64,000 nt of DNA, taken from contig AP018172.1 of NCBI GenBank assembly GCA_002368175.1, forward strand, positions 286,001 through 350,000. Reading direction: 5' to 3'. The notes beneath the pieces were generated by a model. The model was not told the origin of the DNA. It searched no databases and was given only the letters and a program-made list of their open reading frames with translations. This document shows positions 47,959-57,326 of this stretch, piece by piece (within the stretch, counting starts at the first letter, position 1; each line of letters begins with the position of its first letter). Both the position numbers and the translations under genes were made by a program. The stretch is from Calothrix sp. NIES-2098 (GTDB taxonomy: Bacteria; Cyanobacteriota; Cyanobacteriia; Cyanobacteriales; Nostocaceae).

Positions 47959-47975
47959 TGTTAGCAATAATCAGC

Positions 47976-48671
47976 TTACAAATCCCAATATTTTTTACGC
48001 CGCCAATACTCAGCAACTCTTGTTTCCCATTGCTCCCAATAATATTTAATCGTATCCGTTTCTAACCAAAAAACCTCTGCCGACATCTCAGGAATCGCCA
48101 CAACCAACAACGCATGATTTATCTGAATACCAAAATCTCCATAATATTTATTTGCTGCGCCTATGTATGCTGCAAGTTGCAGGGGATGTTCGTACAAACG
48201 CTCAATTGCACCTTTAGGTTTGTCAGATGTTTTCCACTCACAAACACAGGGTATACCTTGATAGCTAGCAATACAATCAACCTTGCCAGAATACTTTAAA
48301 TCATAGTGAAAAACAGAGCCTTCAACGAGTCTAATGGTATTAATTTCTTGTAAGACTGGCTTGATACTTTCCCAATAAGGACGACTGGCTTCGGAACAAA
48401 CAGGATTTTCACCTAGAAGATAGCGTTCAATTTGCTTGTGTGTCTTCGTTCCCCGACGACTAGCAGCAGTAGTAATGCGAGATGCTTCTTCTGTACCAAC
48501 ACGCGCCTTCCAGTTTATTAGGCGATCGCGATCGGCTTGGGGTTTAGTGGCGTTTAGTATAGTGGTGACGCTAGGGAGGCGATTTCCAAGCTCATCCATA
48601 TAATATTGTTTGCCATTTTCTCTCAGAGATTTGGCATTAATACGTGGTAAAAGTTGGATATCAAATGGCAT
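47976..48671 (-). CDS. PD-(D/E)xK exonuclease, MGME1/RecB-like
   Basis: A 231-residue nuclease. It shows the family order: SVTTIL near residue 35, GTKTHKQIERYL, a conserved VEGSVFHYDLKYSGKVDCIA where the Asp lies, CVCEWKTSDKPK giving the Glu-x-Lys, and a final QLAAYIGA helix. This matches the MGME1/RecB-like exonuclease group that trims single-stranded DNA ends. It faces the Bax1-like gene with only 17 bases between their stops. It may be functionally linked, but only gene position supports that. Confidence 0.85.
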   Translation of the reverse strand: MPFDIQLLPRINAKSLRENGKQYYMDELGNRLPSVTTILNATKPQADRDRLINWKARVGTEEASRITTAASRRGTKTHKQIERYLLGENPVCSEASRPYWESIKPVLQEINTIRLVEGSVFHYDLKYSGKVDCIASYQGIPCVCEWKTSDKPKGAIERLYEHPLQLAAYIGAANKYYGDFGIQINHALLVVAIPEMSAEVFWLETDTIKYYWEQWETRVAEYWRRKKYWDL

Positions 48672-49056
48672 TAGTAATTGGTAATTAAGAAAGCCTTGAA
48701 AAACTGAAGTTAATATTGAGCGATCGCTAATTTTAATGAATTAGTAATGAGTTAACGCAATAAGTCTAGCACTACTTCTCCACCAGGGAATGGCAAAACC
48801 AAAAAGTTTGGGAAACTATTGCGTTGGATGAGTTTCCCTGCTTGCTGTACTACAAAGCAGAACAGTAGCCCTGCGCTTAAGCGGTGTTAGCGTTTCCCTA
48901 GCAGAATAGGCTTCCTAGCTATTTAATATCGCTATGAATTTACGTCTCTTGATATAGATAAAATCCTCCAGAAGAGGGTTTTAATTATTATTGTTAATAA
49001 TTTGATCGCTTTTTAATTACTATGAATTTAATAATAAAAAGTTTATTAACAAAATA
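48672..49056. other. Structured intergenic region, possible leader or small RNA
   Basis: No open frame fits. Three overlapping inverted repeats occur: AACGCAATA (48754) with TATTGCGTT (48817), AGTTT-GGG-AAACT (48805-48817), and GGGAAACT (48810) with AGTTTCCC (48831). The last two share bases and are mutually exclusive. A terminator-like hairpin at 48960-48982 follows. This is the layout of a switchable leader RNA or a small RNA. Confidence 0.4.
48960..48982 (+). terminator. Terminator-like hairpin before the 68-residue gene
   Basis: AAAATCCTC-CAGAA-GAGGGTTTT forms a 9-bp stem (one G-U pair) ending in four T. It sits 75 bases before a start codon on +, where an intrinsic attenuator would act. 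The sequence is nearly symmetric, so it could work in either direction. Confidence 0.5.
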
Positions 49057-49263
49057 ATGAATTCTCCTTGGAAAAATCCTTTACCACTAGAAAAATACTC
49101 GTCAGAACGAGTTGTTATCTACTTCCACAATAATCAACAATGGGTGCCAATTAAATACTGTTATCTATTAAAAGCAGTTGAACTTTACCAAAAAACAATA
49201 AATTTATCAGGCAAAGAAGTTTTCATATTTCCTCCCGATTTAGATCCTAATAAATTTAATTAA
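49057..49263 (+). CDS. Small hypothetical protein
   Basis: A 68-residue frame of unknown function. It has a tryptophan- and tyrosine-rich hydrophilic sequence (NNQQWVPIKYCYLLK) and no membrane helix or metal motif. Its start is preceded by an AT-rich stretch without a good ribosome-binding site. It is preceded by a structured leader and followed by a 409-base spacer. It may be real because of codon use like its neighbours, but nothing identifies it. Confidence 0.45.
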   Translation: MNSPWKNPLPLEKYSSERVVIYFHNNQQWVPIKYCYLLKAVELYQKTINLSGKEVFIFPPDLDPNKFN

Positions 49264-49672
49264 TGGTCTTAAATTTTACTATTATTAGTTGGTCTTTAGC
49301 GCTTTTTTTAATTTATTATCCTCTGAATAAACTAAGAAAAATTTGAGATTAAGCTCAATATTTACAATTTATATTTGCTTAGATACACTCAACAAGTTGT
49401 CGCTATTAGCAAATTTTCTTAACAAGATTTCGCAAATACACAAGCGACAAGGCGATCGCGAGTGCCTAACTATGATAATGAGCAAATACTAACTTTTGCA
49501 AAGAGACAGAAATTTACGTAATTATATGGTTGCTATATGTAAAATTTACAGATGAGCATGGTGATAGGTTAATACCATGTTGGATTCTCGATTTTAAATC
49601 CTAGATTTTGCTCAGTTTCTTAATGATTATTTAAAGATTTCCAATTATCGTTAAATTGACATAGATCGTGTT
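49264..49672. other. Spacer before the MoxR/VWA operon
   Basis: These 409 AT-rich bases carry no credible gene. They should contain the promoter of the operon starting at 49673. No repeat or hairpin stands out. Confidence 0.4.
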
Positions 49673-50143
49673 ATGCCTAATTCATCGTTTATAGCTTCCA
49701 GCCAGAAAAATGCTCCAACCAAGCGGGATGTGAAGCAGGTTCCGTTTGTTGAGTTATTTAATCATCGCGTCCAGGGAGTAGTTTCTAGCGGTTCTGATAT
49801 TGAACGGGTTTACGTTTCTTTTTTTGAAGCAGGAACGTTAGATTTTTATTGCAGTACAAATAACAATCGTCCTTGCGGTGGTTTGGGAGGCTATCCCTGC
49901 AAACATTTACAAGCTTTGATGAAAGAAGCGATCTCAGCTTACGGTATTGACCAAGTAATTAATTATCTTAAGGTTCCTGGCGACCTCAATCAAATTACCT
50001 CCCCCCAGGATATTCTCAACCGTCGCGGTACAGTCAAAAAAGAACCAGCCAGCGAAGTCTTCAGCCGCTTTTTAAACTATCTCCGCTACCTAGAATTACA
50101 AACCTCCAACTCTCCTCTCCCTGAAATGAGTTGGTTTGTTTAA
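49673..50143 (+). CDS. SWIM-like zinc-binding protein
   Basis: A 156-residue protein with a Cys60...Cys68...Cys76-Lys-His78 arrangement (FYCSTNNNRPCGG, YPCKHLQAL). This matches the metal-ligand order and final Cys-x-His of SWIM zinc fingers, though the first Cys-x-Cys pair is spread. SWIM proteins form the first gene of MoxR/VWA operons. It lies 38 bases before the next gene, in the same direction. It is probably a nucleic-acid- or protein-binding adaptor of the AAA+ system; its target is unknown. Confidence 0.7.
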   Translation: MPNSSFIASSQKNAPTKRDVKQVPFVELFNHRVQGVVSSGSDIERVYVSFFEAGTLDFYCSTNNNRPCGGLGGYPCKHLQALMKEAISAYGIDQVINYLKVPGDLNQITSPQDILNRRGTVKKEPASEVFSRFLNYLRYLELQTSNSPLPEMSWFV

Positions 50144-50181
50144 TCATCGTTAGCTTTAATTTTGAATTTTGAATTGTAAAC

Positions 50182-51570
50182 ATGGCTTTCCCCGGCGCAT
50201 TGCATCAATTAAGTGAAAGCAATCAAGAAATATTCGAGTTGATTGCAAGTTTAGATGAGTGTTTTATTACTGGCTTTGCGAATTTAGATGAGCAACATTT
50301 ACAAACTTTACAGGCTTTGGGGCGTGTATTTACTGGCACGCCTCTACAACAATCTTTAGCTGATGCGACTGCGGCAATTACTACAAATGAGTTTGTAGAT
50401 AAGCATTTTGCTGTGTTGGCAAGTACACGAGCAGCTATACAAGGTGCAATATTTGATACTTTACTATCTCAGGCGAGGAGTTTGTTAGGACGGAAAGAAA
50501 TAGCTGATATAGAGTTAGACTATGAAGCCAGCGAAGCGCCAAATAACGTCAAAGTGCTGTTAGCAAGTGTGCGTCACTGGTTAATGGAAATTGCTTTAAT
50601 CGGTTATGCACGTTTAGATATCGCCACTTTGGTTCCGTTTTTAGGGACTCTGGAACAAATTCAAGCGGAACCTTTATTAGTTAGACAAGCTGCTTTACTG
50701 ACTGGCTATTTTAATGAATTGATGCGCAATCTTCCCGTCGCTGATAGTGCAGCAATACCTAAATATCGTTGGGTTGATTTGTGGACTCAGGCGATGTTAG
50801 GCACTGTATGCCCAGCTATTTTACCGCAATCGTCTTCAATATCGGGAAATTTAGAAATTTTAGGTTTAGATTTACGCCAACACGCCAATTTAGTTAGTTT
50901 CATCGCCTATGGGTTGCTAAATGCAAACAATCAAACTCAACTAGTGCGAGTTAGCCAGTCAGCTTACAAGGTAGATGCAATTAATAATGAGCAAATTTGG
51001 CTGTTATTTCCCAATGCGGCGGTGTTATTAGATGCGTTTGCACAAAACCGGGTATTGCAGATTCAAGATGTACCTTTGCTACCTACCGGAGATTTATTGT
51101 GGCAAGGTCAAGGCGAACTTGGTCAAAATTATAACTTGATGAAGCGGGCGGCGGAATTTTTTGCTGAGAATACAGGTAATAACTTGATTTATTCTACAGT
51201 CGCAGCGTGCGATCGCCATCCCATCCAAATCGCGGAACCGATATATCTCAGTAATTATCAAGTCGTCAAAAATGACGAGAATCTTCTTTTAAGTTGGGGT
51301 GATGCGGGTGAACTCAGCATTGCTAGCGAACGTATCAGTAATTTATCAGAACTAAATTTAGACATAATCGCCAAATCTCAGCAAATCTTCGGTTTATTGC
51401 GCTTCGATGCGGGTAAATGGTCAGTCCAACCTTTAGCAGTAGCAGTAAAAAACAAAATCACATCTACCGGACAAACCGCAGCGTCAGTCATTGCGAAGAA
51501 AGATTCCATTAAAAATAGCGTTGTCGGAATCTTGCAAGAACGTTCTAGCAGACTACTGCGTAAGGGTTGA
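50182..51570 (+). CDS. Uncharacterised protein of the MoxR/VWA operon
   Basis: A 462-residue, largely helical protein with no recognised motif and no membrane helix or signal peptide. Its position between the SWIM-like and VWA genes (9 bases before the latter) matches the DUF5691-type member I recall from similar operons in actinobacteria; that match is from context, not confirmed. The sequence ends in a basic helix (SIKNSVVGILQERSSRLLRKG). It is likely a structural or adaptor subunit. Confidence 0.7.
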   Translation: MAFPGALHQLSESNQEIFELIASLDECFITGFANLDEQHLQTLQALGRVFTGTPLQQSLADATAAITTNEFVDKHFAVLASTRAAIQGAIFDTLLSQARSLLGRKEIADIELDYEASEAPNNVKVLLASVRHWLMEIALIGYARLDIATLVPFLGTLEQIQAEPLLVRQAALLTGYFNELMRNLPVADSAAIPKYRWVDLWTQAMLGTVCPAILPQSSSISGNLEILGLDLRQHANLVSFIAYGLLNANNQTQLVRVSQSAYKVDAINNEQIWLLFPNAAVLLDAFAQNRVLQIQDVPLLPTGDLLWQGQGELGQNYNLMKRAAEFFAENTGNNLIYSTVAACDRHPIQIAEPIYLSNYQVVKNDENLLLSWGDAGELSIASERISNLSELNLDIIAKSQQIFGLLRFDAGKWSVQPLAVAVKNKITSTGQTAASVIAKKDSIKNSVVGILQERSSRLLRKG

Positions 51571-51579
51571 GGAAAAATC

Positions 51580-53007
51580 ATGGATACAGAACAAATTGCT
51601 CAACGCCGTCAAGTTGTATACTGGCGCTTACTAACGAGTATGTTTGGCTTCAGCGAACAGGGTGCAAATTTTGAACAAATGGCGACGGAAGTTGTCAGCG
51701 AGTTAAATTTACCCCCATTAATCCTCGACCCTAATATTAGTATTGAAAATTTACTGCACCGCTACCCAGAATTAGAGGCAGATTTTAATCATCCCATAAT
51801 TCCCGAAGACGACACAACACCGGAAGCAGAAACCGCCACCCTACGCCGAGGCTTAGTTTTCTCTAAATTACTCCTGAATGCTTTCGGCCCCAACACCCAA
51901 ACCGGAGTTGTCACCGCGCAACAATACGCGCAATGGCTAAAAGATGTGGGATTTTTAGAAAAAGCTTTGGGATGTCAACCAGGAAGTTTACGCGGACATG
52001 GGCCGGGAATTGGGAAAAATCCTGGACAGCAAAATCAAGGACAAGGTAGCAGTCAAAGTGGCGGTATGGGTGCGGGTTTAGGTACTGGTGGCGGTTTCAC
52101 CATTACCGAAGAACAACTGCGCGCTACCCTGAAAGCTTTAGAAGGCGAATTAATTCACCGTATGGCTTTACACGAAGTCCTCAAAGACGACAGGTTAGCC
52201 AGTCAACTTACACCATCAATGGCTTTGGTGGAACAGCTATTACGAGAAAAGGCGAATTTATCAGGAAATGCGCTGAAAAATGCCAAACGGTTAATTCAAG
52301 AATATGTAGACGAACTCGCGCAAGTTTTGCGATTACAAGTCGCGCAAGCTGTCGCCGGCAAAATTGATTATTCAGTTCCACCAAAAAGGATATTTCGCAA
52401 CTTAGATTTAAAGCGGACAATTTGGAAGAATTTAACTAATTGGAATCCAGAAGAACAGAGGTTATTTGTTGATAGATTGTATTACCACCATACAGCCAAG
52501 AAAAAAACACCAACTCGCATGATTGTAGTAGTTGACCAATCAGGTTCAATGGTGGATGCGATGGTGCAATGTACAATTCTCGCGTCAATTTTCGCCGGAC
52601 TTCCCAATGTAGATGTGCATTTATTAGCGTTTGATACGCGAGTCATTGATTTAACAGCTTGGGTACATGACCCCTTTGAGGTTTTATTACGAACTCAATT
52701 AGGTGGAGGGACGCATATTTATGCGGCGTTAGTGGAAGCGGCACAAAAGATTTTAGAGCCAAATAATACAGCGATGGTGTTAATTTCTGATTTTTATGAA
52801 GGTGGTAGCGACCAAGTTTTATTTGATTATATTAAATCGTTGAAAGAGTCGGGGTTGCATTTTATTCCCGTGGGTGCGGTGACAAGTTCTGGCTATTTCA
52901 GTGTGAATCAATGGTTTAGGGATAAGTTGAAGGAGTTGGGGATGCCGATTTTAACAGGGAGTCCGAAGAAGTTAATTCAGGAGTTAAAAAAGGTGATAGT
53001 AACTTGA
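51580..53007 (+). CDS. VWA-domain (MIDAS) protein of the MoxR operon
   Basis: A 475-residue protein. The N-terminal helical half is followed by a Gly/Gln-rich linker (GPGIGKNPGQQNQGQG, about residues 145-170) and a von Willebrand A domain from about 305. The complete MIDAS is VVDQSGSMVDAM, followed by the second and third motif regions (GGGTHIYAALVEA, LISDFYEGGS). In MoxR systems the VWA protein binds the AAA+ ATPase and a metal-dependent client. It is like E. coli YehP by context. It follows the 462-residue protein by 9 bases and precedes a 156-base gap occupied by a hairpin repeat. Confidence 0.9.
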   Translation: MDTEQIAQRRQVVYWRLLTSMFGFSEQGANFEQMATEVVSELNLPPLILDPNISIENLLHRYPELEADFNHPIIPEDDTTPEAETATLRRGLVFSKLLLNAFGPNTQTGVVTAQQYAQWLKDVGFLEKALGCQPGSLRGHGPGIGKNPGQQNQGQGSSQSGGMGAGLGTGGGFTITEEQLRATLKALEGELIHRMALHEVLKDDRLASQLTPSMALVEQLLREKANLSGNALKNAKRLIQEYVDELAQVLRLQVAQAVAGKIDYSVPPKRIFRNLDLKRTIWKNLTNWNPEEQRLFVDRLYYHHTAKKKTPTRMIVVVDQSGSMVDAMVQCTILASIFAGLPNVDVHLLAFDTRVIDLTAWVHDPFEVLLRTQLGGGTHIYAALVEAAQKILEPNNTAMVLISDFYEGGSDQVLFDYIKSLKESGLHFIPVGAVTSSGYFSVNQWFRDKLKELGMPILTGSPKKLIQELKKVIVT

Positions 53008-53050
53008 AAAATATTTATTTTTTAACACACAATTCTTTCTCATTCTTCTT

Positions 53051-53116
53051 CTTTGTGACCTTCGCGCCTTCGCGGTTCGTAAAAAAATAAACCACGAAGA
53101 CGCGAAGAACGCGAAG
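53051..53116. repeat. Intergenic hairpin repeat (27-bp stem)
   Basis: The arms at 53051-53077 and 53090-53116 pair over 27 positions with about six mismatches, mostly G-U. They contain the motifs CTTCGCG and GACGCGAAG. The same family recurs at 54351, at 46531 inside a gene, and as shorter arms at 46706 and 60462. It sits between the VWA and AAA+ genes and may stabilise or divide the operon transcript. Confidence 0.75.
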
Positions 53117-53163
53117 GGAAGAGAGTTTAAGAGAGATTTTACATTAATTATTAGGAGATAAAA

Positions 53164-54318
53164 ATGGCAAAGGCTAAAAGTAATACTACAAGTAGCGAGA
53201 CTAAAGATAATACTGTCATGCTGCGCCAACCAGCCGAATTAAAATATGCAGAAGAATTAGAATATTTAGCCTCAATTGATAAAGGTACAAAACCCTTTTC
53301 TTGGCGACTGTCGCCGCAAATGGTACGCACCTTTGTATTAGGAAGTACCCCATCGCAAAAATTAGACCACCAAATTGAACAGAAATGGTACGGAGATAGT
53401 GCGATCGCAGAACGTGCTATTGTCACTTTAGCTTCTGACCGGGGTTTACTCTTAATTGGCGACCCCGGTACAGGTAAAAGCTGGTTAGCAGAATTACTTG
53501 CAGCAGCAATTTCTGGGAATTCCACCTATGTAGTTCAGGGAACTGCGGGAACAACAGAAGACCAAATTAAATATTCTTGGAATGTGGCGATGGTAATCGC
53601 ATCTGGTCAATCCCGCGATTCTTTGATACCCTCACCCATTATGACAGCCATGCATAGCGGTGCAATGGGCAGATTTGAGGAATTGACACGCTGTACTTCC
53701 GATGTGCAAGATGCACTGATATCCATACTGAGTGAAAAGTATATTTCCATTCCCGAACTAAAGATAGATAACGTAGCTTTCGCACAACCCGGGTTTAATG
53801 TCATCGCCACAGCCAACAGCCGCGACAGGGGTGTCAATGAACTTTCTTCAGCGTTGAAACGGCGGTTTAATTTCGTACATATGCCTGTGGTGACGAATAA
53901 GAAACAAGAAAAAGAAATTATCCTCTTCCGCACCAAGGAATTAATGAATCGTCACGGCTTTGAAGTGGATGTTCCGCCAACATTATTAGATGTATTATTG
54001 CAGACCTTTGCCGACTTACGCGAAACCAGCGCCGCCGCTAGTTCCGACGACCAGCGTTTAGAATCGGCGCTTTCTACAGCCGAACAAATCGGTGTGTTAG
54101 AAGATGCAATTTTACACAGCCGATATTTTGGTGCGACTAATTTAGAAGCGGGTGCATTAGCTAAATCATTAGTCGGTACTTTAGTACGTCGTCAACCAGA
54201 AGATATTTCTGTGATGAATCAATTTTGGCACGCCGTTGTAGAGAAGCGCAGTCAAGAATACAAAGGTGAATGGGAAGACTTTCTCGAAGGTGGGAAACAA
54301 GCGATGGGGTTATTTTAA
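53164..54318 (+). CDS. MoxR-like AAA+ ATPase
   Basis: A 384-residue AAA+ protein. Walker A is LLIGDPGTGKSWLAEL and the Walker B-like segment is GRFEELTR, an atypical hydrophobic-to-Arg variant. Sensor 1 is NVIATANSRDRG and an arginine-finger-type region is ALKRRFNF. This is the MoxR/YehL type. It probably powers the remodelling or insertion of a metal or cofactor into a client with the VWA partner encoded upstream. It has no membrane segment. Hairpin repeats flank it on both sides. Confidence 0.92.
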   Translation: MAKAKSNTTSSETKDNTVMLRQPAELKYAEELEYLASIDKGTKPFSWRLSPQMVRTFVLGSTPSQKLDHQIEQKWYGDSAIAERAIVTLASDRGLLLIGDPGTGKSWLAELLAAAISGNSTYVVQGTAGTTEDQIKYSWNVAMVIASGQSRDSLIPSPIMTAMHSGAMGRFEELTRCTSDVQDALISILSEKYISIPELKIDNVAFAQPGFNVIATANSRDRGVNELSSALKRRFNFVHMPVVTNKKQEKEIILFRTKELMNRHGFEVDVPPTLLDVLLQTFADLRETSAAASSDDQRLESALSTAEQIGVLEDAILHSRYFGATNLEAGALAKSLVGTLVRRQPEDISVMNQFWHAVVEKRSQEYKGEWEDFLEGGKQAMGLF

Positions 54319-54350
54319 GCATTACGCAAAAACCTCTCAAACTCTTCCTC

Positions 54351-54424
54351 CTTCGTGTCCTTCGCGCCTTTGCGGTTCGTTTCTATCTTTTATTCTCACG
54401 CAAAGGCGCAAAGACGCAAAGAAG
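54351..54424. repeat. Intergenic hairpin repeat, second copy
   Basis: CTTCGTGTCCTTCGCGCC and the following TTTGCG (54351-54374) pair with CGCAAAGGCGCAAAGACG and AAAG (54399-54421), with one bulge and a few mismatches. It is a relative of the repeat at 53051. It fills most of the 136-base gap between the AAA+ and DUF5682 genes. Confidence 0.7.
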
Positions 54425-54454
54425 AACTCCAAATATTTGGAAACTTCCTAAACT

Positions 54455-57277
54455 ATGAGCCTACCCACTGCATTCAACGCACTCCAAGAACAACTCCTCA
54501 ACGCGGCGGAAAAATTCGCTACTGATGCACAACCATTAAGCGAAATGCTAACCGCTTTAATCAAAGATGTAGAAAAAGCCAGCAGCGAACCCCTAGAAAT
54601 TTTCCCCGTATGTCACCATTCCCCATCCTCCGCTTTACAAATGGTGCGACGGTTACGGGAAAAACCGCCGAAAGTCATCTACTTAGAACTATGCGAAGAC
54701 TTACAAAACACCGTGGAAAATTTACGTGATTGTAAATTACCCGTCGCTTTACAAGCCTTCGCTGCCGAATCTGAGCATTTTTCGCCCAAAATCATGCCTT
54801 TGAGTGTGGTTGCACCTATAACTGAAGCTTCCGCAGAATATCAAGCGATCGCATTTGCACTCCAACACCCCGACACTCAATTAGTCTTTGTCGATCGCGC
54901 TGTTGATTTTGTCTTTCAATGGGAACCTCCTGATAAAAAACTGGCTGAAGAATCTGAAGAACCCGCCAGCGATGAAGCGAAAATGCATGGTTCGGCGGTA
55001 GGTGTAGAAGTAGGTAACCTCGTCCCCACTTTTGACCAATTTTTAAGCTTTTTACTCCGCAACTCCAATACTCGCCACTTTTCGGAATGGTGGGATGAGT
55101 ATGTAGAAACAGCAATTATCGGCGCAGACTACGATACTTACCGCCAAGTCATGTTCCTCATCGGTAGCTTAATGCGCCGCTTAGGAACTCGCAACAAAGA
55201 TATCGAAATCGACCGCCAGCGCGAACGCTATATGTGGACTTCCATGAAAAAACACATGGCGGCACATAATATTGCACCTGAGGAAGCTATCTATATATGT
55301 GGTGCAGCGCACTCTGCTAGTGATGTAGAAGAATACAGCGTTACTAATAATAATCTCTGGGAAATCCCGGAACGCACCCAAACTAAATGGTTATATGGTT
55401 TAATTCCTTCCAGTTTTGCGGCTATTGAATACCAATTTCATCACCCGGCGGGTACGGTATCGCTAGCAGAAGCGACTTGGAAAAAAAATCTCAAGGTTAC
55501 AGGCTTAAAAGGATTTTCGCTCAATAAAGAAGAGAAAGCAACTAAAACTAAACCAAGTCCTGTTACAGCCACCAATTCCACTCTCGCAGCCTTCTTAACT
55601 CGTCCCCCAGAATTAGCTAAAGCCGATACCGAACAATTATTGCAATGGTGCGCTGATATTGTCGGATTAGCACGTAAAAATGCCTATTTAGCGAGTACCG
55701 CTGACTCTATCGCCATTTATCAAACCTCAATGTTGCTAGCGGGGATGCGGAACCGAATGCACCCCACACCTTACGATTTCCAAGATGCAGCCATAACTTG
55801 TCTCGAAAAAGACCGCACTCCCAAAAAACGCAATATTTACCAACTTTGCCAAATTTTACTCGGAGGCGATCGCATTGGTACGGTTGGTTACGCTTCTTTA
55901 CCTCCCCTAGCGCAAGATGTGTATGACAGACTTCAACCTTTAGGAGTCAACCTACTTGCACAAACCAACCAACGCGCCTTAATGGATTTCAAGCAGCAAC
56001 CGGAACTTTTACCATGTTCGGATGTGCTGTGGCGATTGCATTATTTGTTGGGTGATACGATTGTCAAACCCATTATGGGCGATCGCAGTCTTGGTTCCAA
56101 ACCGATTCAAGAATCTTGGGAAATTCGCATCGGTAAATACCAGCGCCATCTCATTATGCTTGGTTATGAAGGTGTCAGCATCGAGCAAGTTTTAGAACAG
56201 CGTCTCAAACAAACAGCTTTCTCTCCCCAAGCCAAAACCAGCGATGTTCTCAAAGCCACAGAAGATAGTATTTTATACGCACGCAGCCTCCGCTTAACGC
56301 AAGAACTCGGAGAACACGCGATTTCTCTCCTCAAACAAGAAACTGGTGTCAGCGATGCACCCCAAGTATTTGAACGAGTCCGCAGGTTAGTCCATTACTA
56401 CCGCGCCACACCCACAGGCTTACCACAATGGATAGAGCGTTTTGTTACTACAGGCTACGGACATTACGCTACCTTACTACCCCAAGCCTTTGCAGATAGG
56501 GGAACTACACCCGAACAAATCGCCGGGATGCTAAATTTTATCTTCACCCTAGAAAGTTTGGCGCTATCTCTCGGTTGTAACCGCAGTCAATTATTAATCG
56601 GTGTCAAACAATCCAGCCAAGGGTTAGACGACCCCGCCAAAATAGGTTTATTGTGGACAACCGAATGGTTACTAACATTAAGAAAATTAGAAGAAATTCG
56701 GGAATTCTTCAATGATGTAATTAACAACGAAATGTTAATTAAATCTTTCCCCGAATACTTAAATGGGTTTATTTTATCTTTAACATTTGCACCCAGAATT
56801 AGTAAATTTGTCGTCGAACTGTTGAGTAAATTATTCGCCACAGTTCCCGATAAAATTTTATTACCTTGGCTACCCAGTCTGATTCTCAAACTGCGACCCC
56901 ATGCTCAAATCTTGCAAGCATTAATCAAAGAAGGCTCAAGTAATTTCCCGAAAAATTTAGCTGGCTTTAATAGCTGGGTTCCCGCCTGGTCAAAACCGCA
57001 AGCTGAAATTAAAGAACAGGTCAAACAAGTCGAGGCTGTACCAACACTCAGCGAAAATGAGTTAAAAATCCGAGAATTTGTGTTTAATTCTCCAGCCACA
57101 ACCAATGCGCTAGCTAAACTACTTGGTATTGAAAATTTAACTTGGCAAGAAAATTTAGAAGCAAAGATAAATTTAAGCGATCGCTTATCTGAAAAAGAGC
57201 TAAAAATGCAAGAATTAATTACTACTCATCCAGCTACATTAAACTACTTTGCTGGCATGATTAATTCAACATTTTGA
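54455..57277 (+). CDS. DUF5682-like large protein of the MoxR/VWA operon
   Basis: A 940-residue protein with an N-terminal region (about residues 45-330) that resembles DUF5682/YehM. FPVCHHSPSSALQM and PKVIYLELCEDL lie near its start, and IYICGAAHSASDVE, perhaps a metal or catalytic His site, lies near residue 275. The rest is helical, with several repeated amphipathic helices. No membrane helix was found. It completes the set SWIM, unknown, VWA, AAA+ and this protein, similar to the E. coli yehLMPQ operon, whose biochemical role is not settled. Conserved Cys/His near the N-terminus suggest a metal-binding client or effector of the MoxR pair. Confidence 0.82.
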   Translation: MSLPTAFNALQEQLLNAAEKFATDAQPLSEMLTALIKDVEKASSEPLEIFPVCHHSPSSALQMVRRLREKPPKVIYLELCEDLQNTVENLRDCKLPVALQAFAAESEHFSPKIMPLSVVAPITEASAEYQAIAFALQHPDTQLVFVDRAVDFVFQWEPPDKKLAEESEEPASDEAKMHGSAVGVEVGNLVPTFDQFLSFLLRNSNTRHFSEWWDEYVETAIIGADYDTYRQVMFLIGSLMRRLGTRNKDIEIDRQRERYMWTSMKKHMAAHNIAPEEAIYICGAAHSASDVEEYSVTNNNLWEIPERTQTKWLYGLIPSSFAAIEYQFHHPAGTVSLAEATWKKNLKVTGLKGFSLNKEEKATKTKPSPVTATNSTLAAFLTRPPELAKADTEQLLQWCADIVGLARKNAYLASTADSIAIYQTSMLLAGMRNRMHPTPYDFQDAAITCLEKDRTPKKRNIYQLCQILLGGDRIGTVGYASLPPLAQDVYDRLQPLGVNLLAQTNQRALMDFKQQPELLPCSDVLWRLHYLLGDTIVKPIMGDRSLGSKPIQESWEIRIGKYQRHLIMLGYEGVSIEQVLEQRLKQTAFSPQAKTSDVLKATEDSILYARSLRLTQELGEHAISLLKQETGVSDAPQVFERVRRLVHYYRATPTGLPQWIERFVTTGYGHYATLLPQAFADRGTTPEQIAGMLNFIFTLESLALSLGCNRSQLLIGVKQSSQGLDDPAKIGLLWTTEWLLTLRKLEEIREFFNDVINNEMLIKSFPEYLNGFILSLTFAPRISKFVVELLSKLFATVPDKILLPWLPSLILKLRPHAQILQALIKEGSSNFPKNLAGFNSWVPAWSKPQAEIKEQVKQVEAVPTLSENELKIREFVFNSPATTNALAKLLGIENLTWQENLEAKINLSDRLSEKELKMQELITTHPATLNYFAGMINSTF

Positions 57278-57293
57278 CTCATGAATTTTCATC

Positions 57294-57316
57294 AAGGGCG
57301 GGTAAATCCCGCCCTT
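57294..57316. terminator. Strong bidirectional terminator
   Basis: AAGGGCGGG-TAAAT-CCCGCCCTT is a perfect 9-bp GC-rich stem lying in the 49-base gap between the convergent DUF5682-like gene and the 137-residue gene. It resembles a common dispersed cyanobacterial hairpin. Confidence 0.85.
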
Positions 57317-57326
57317 ACGACGGAAT

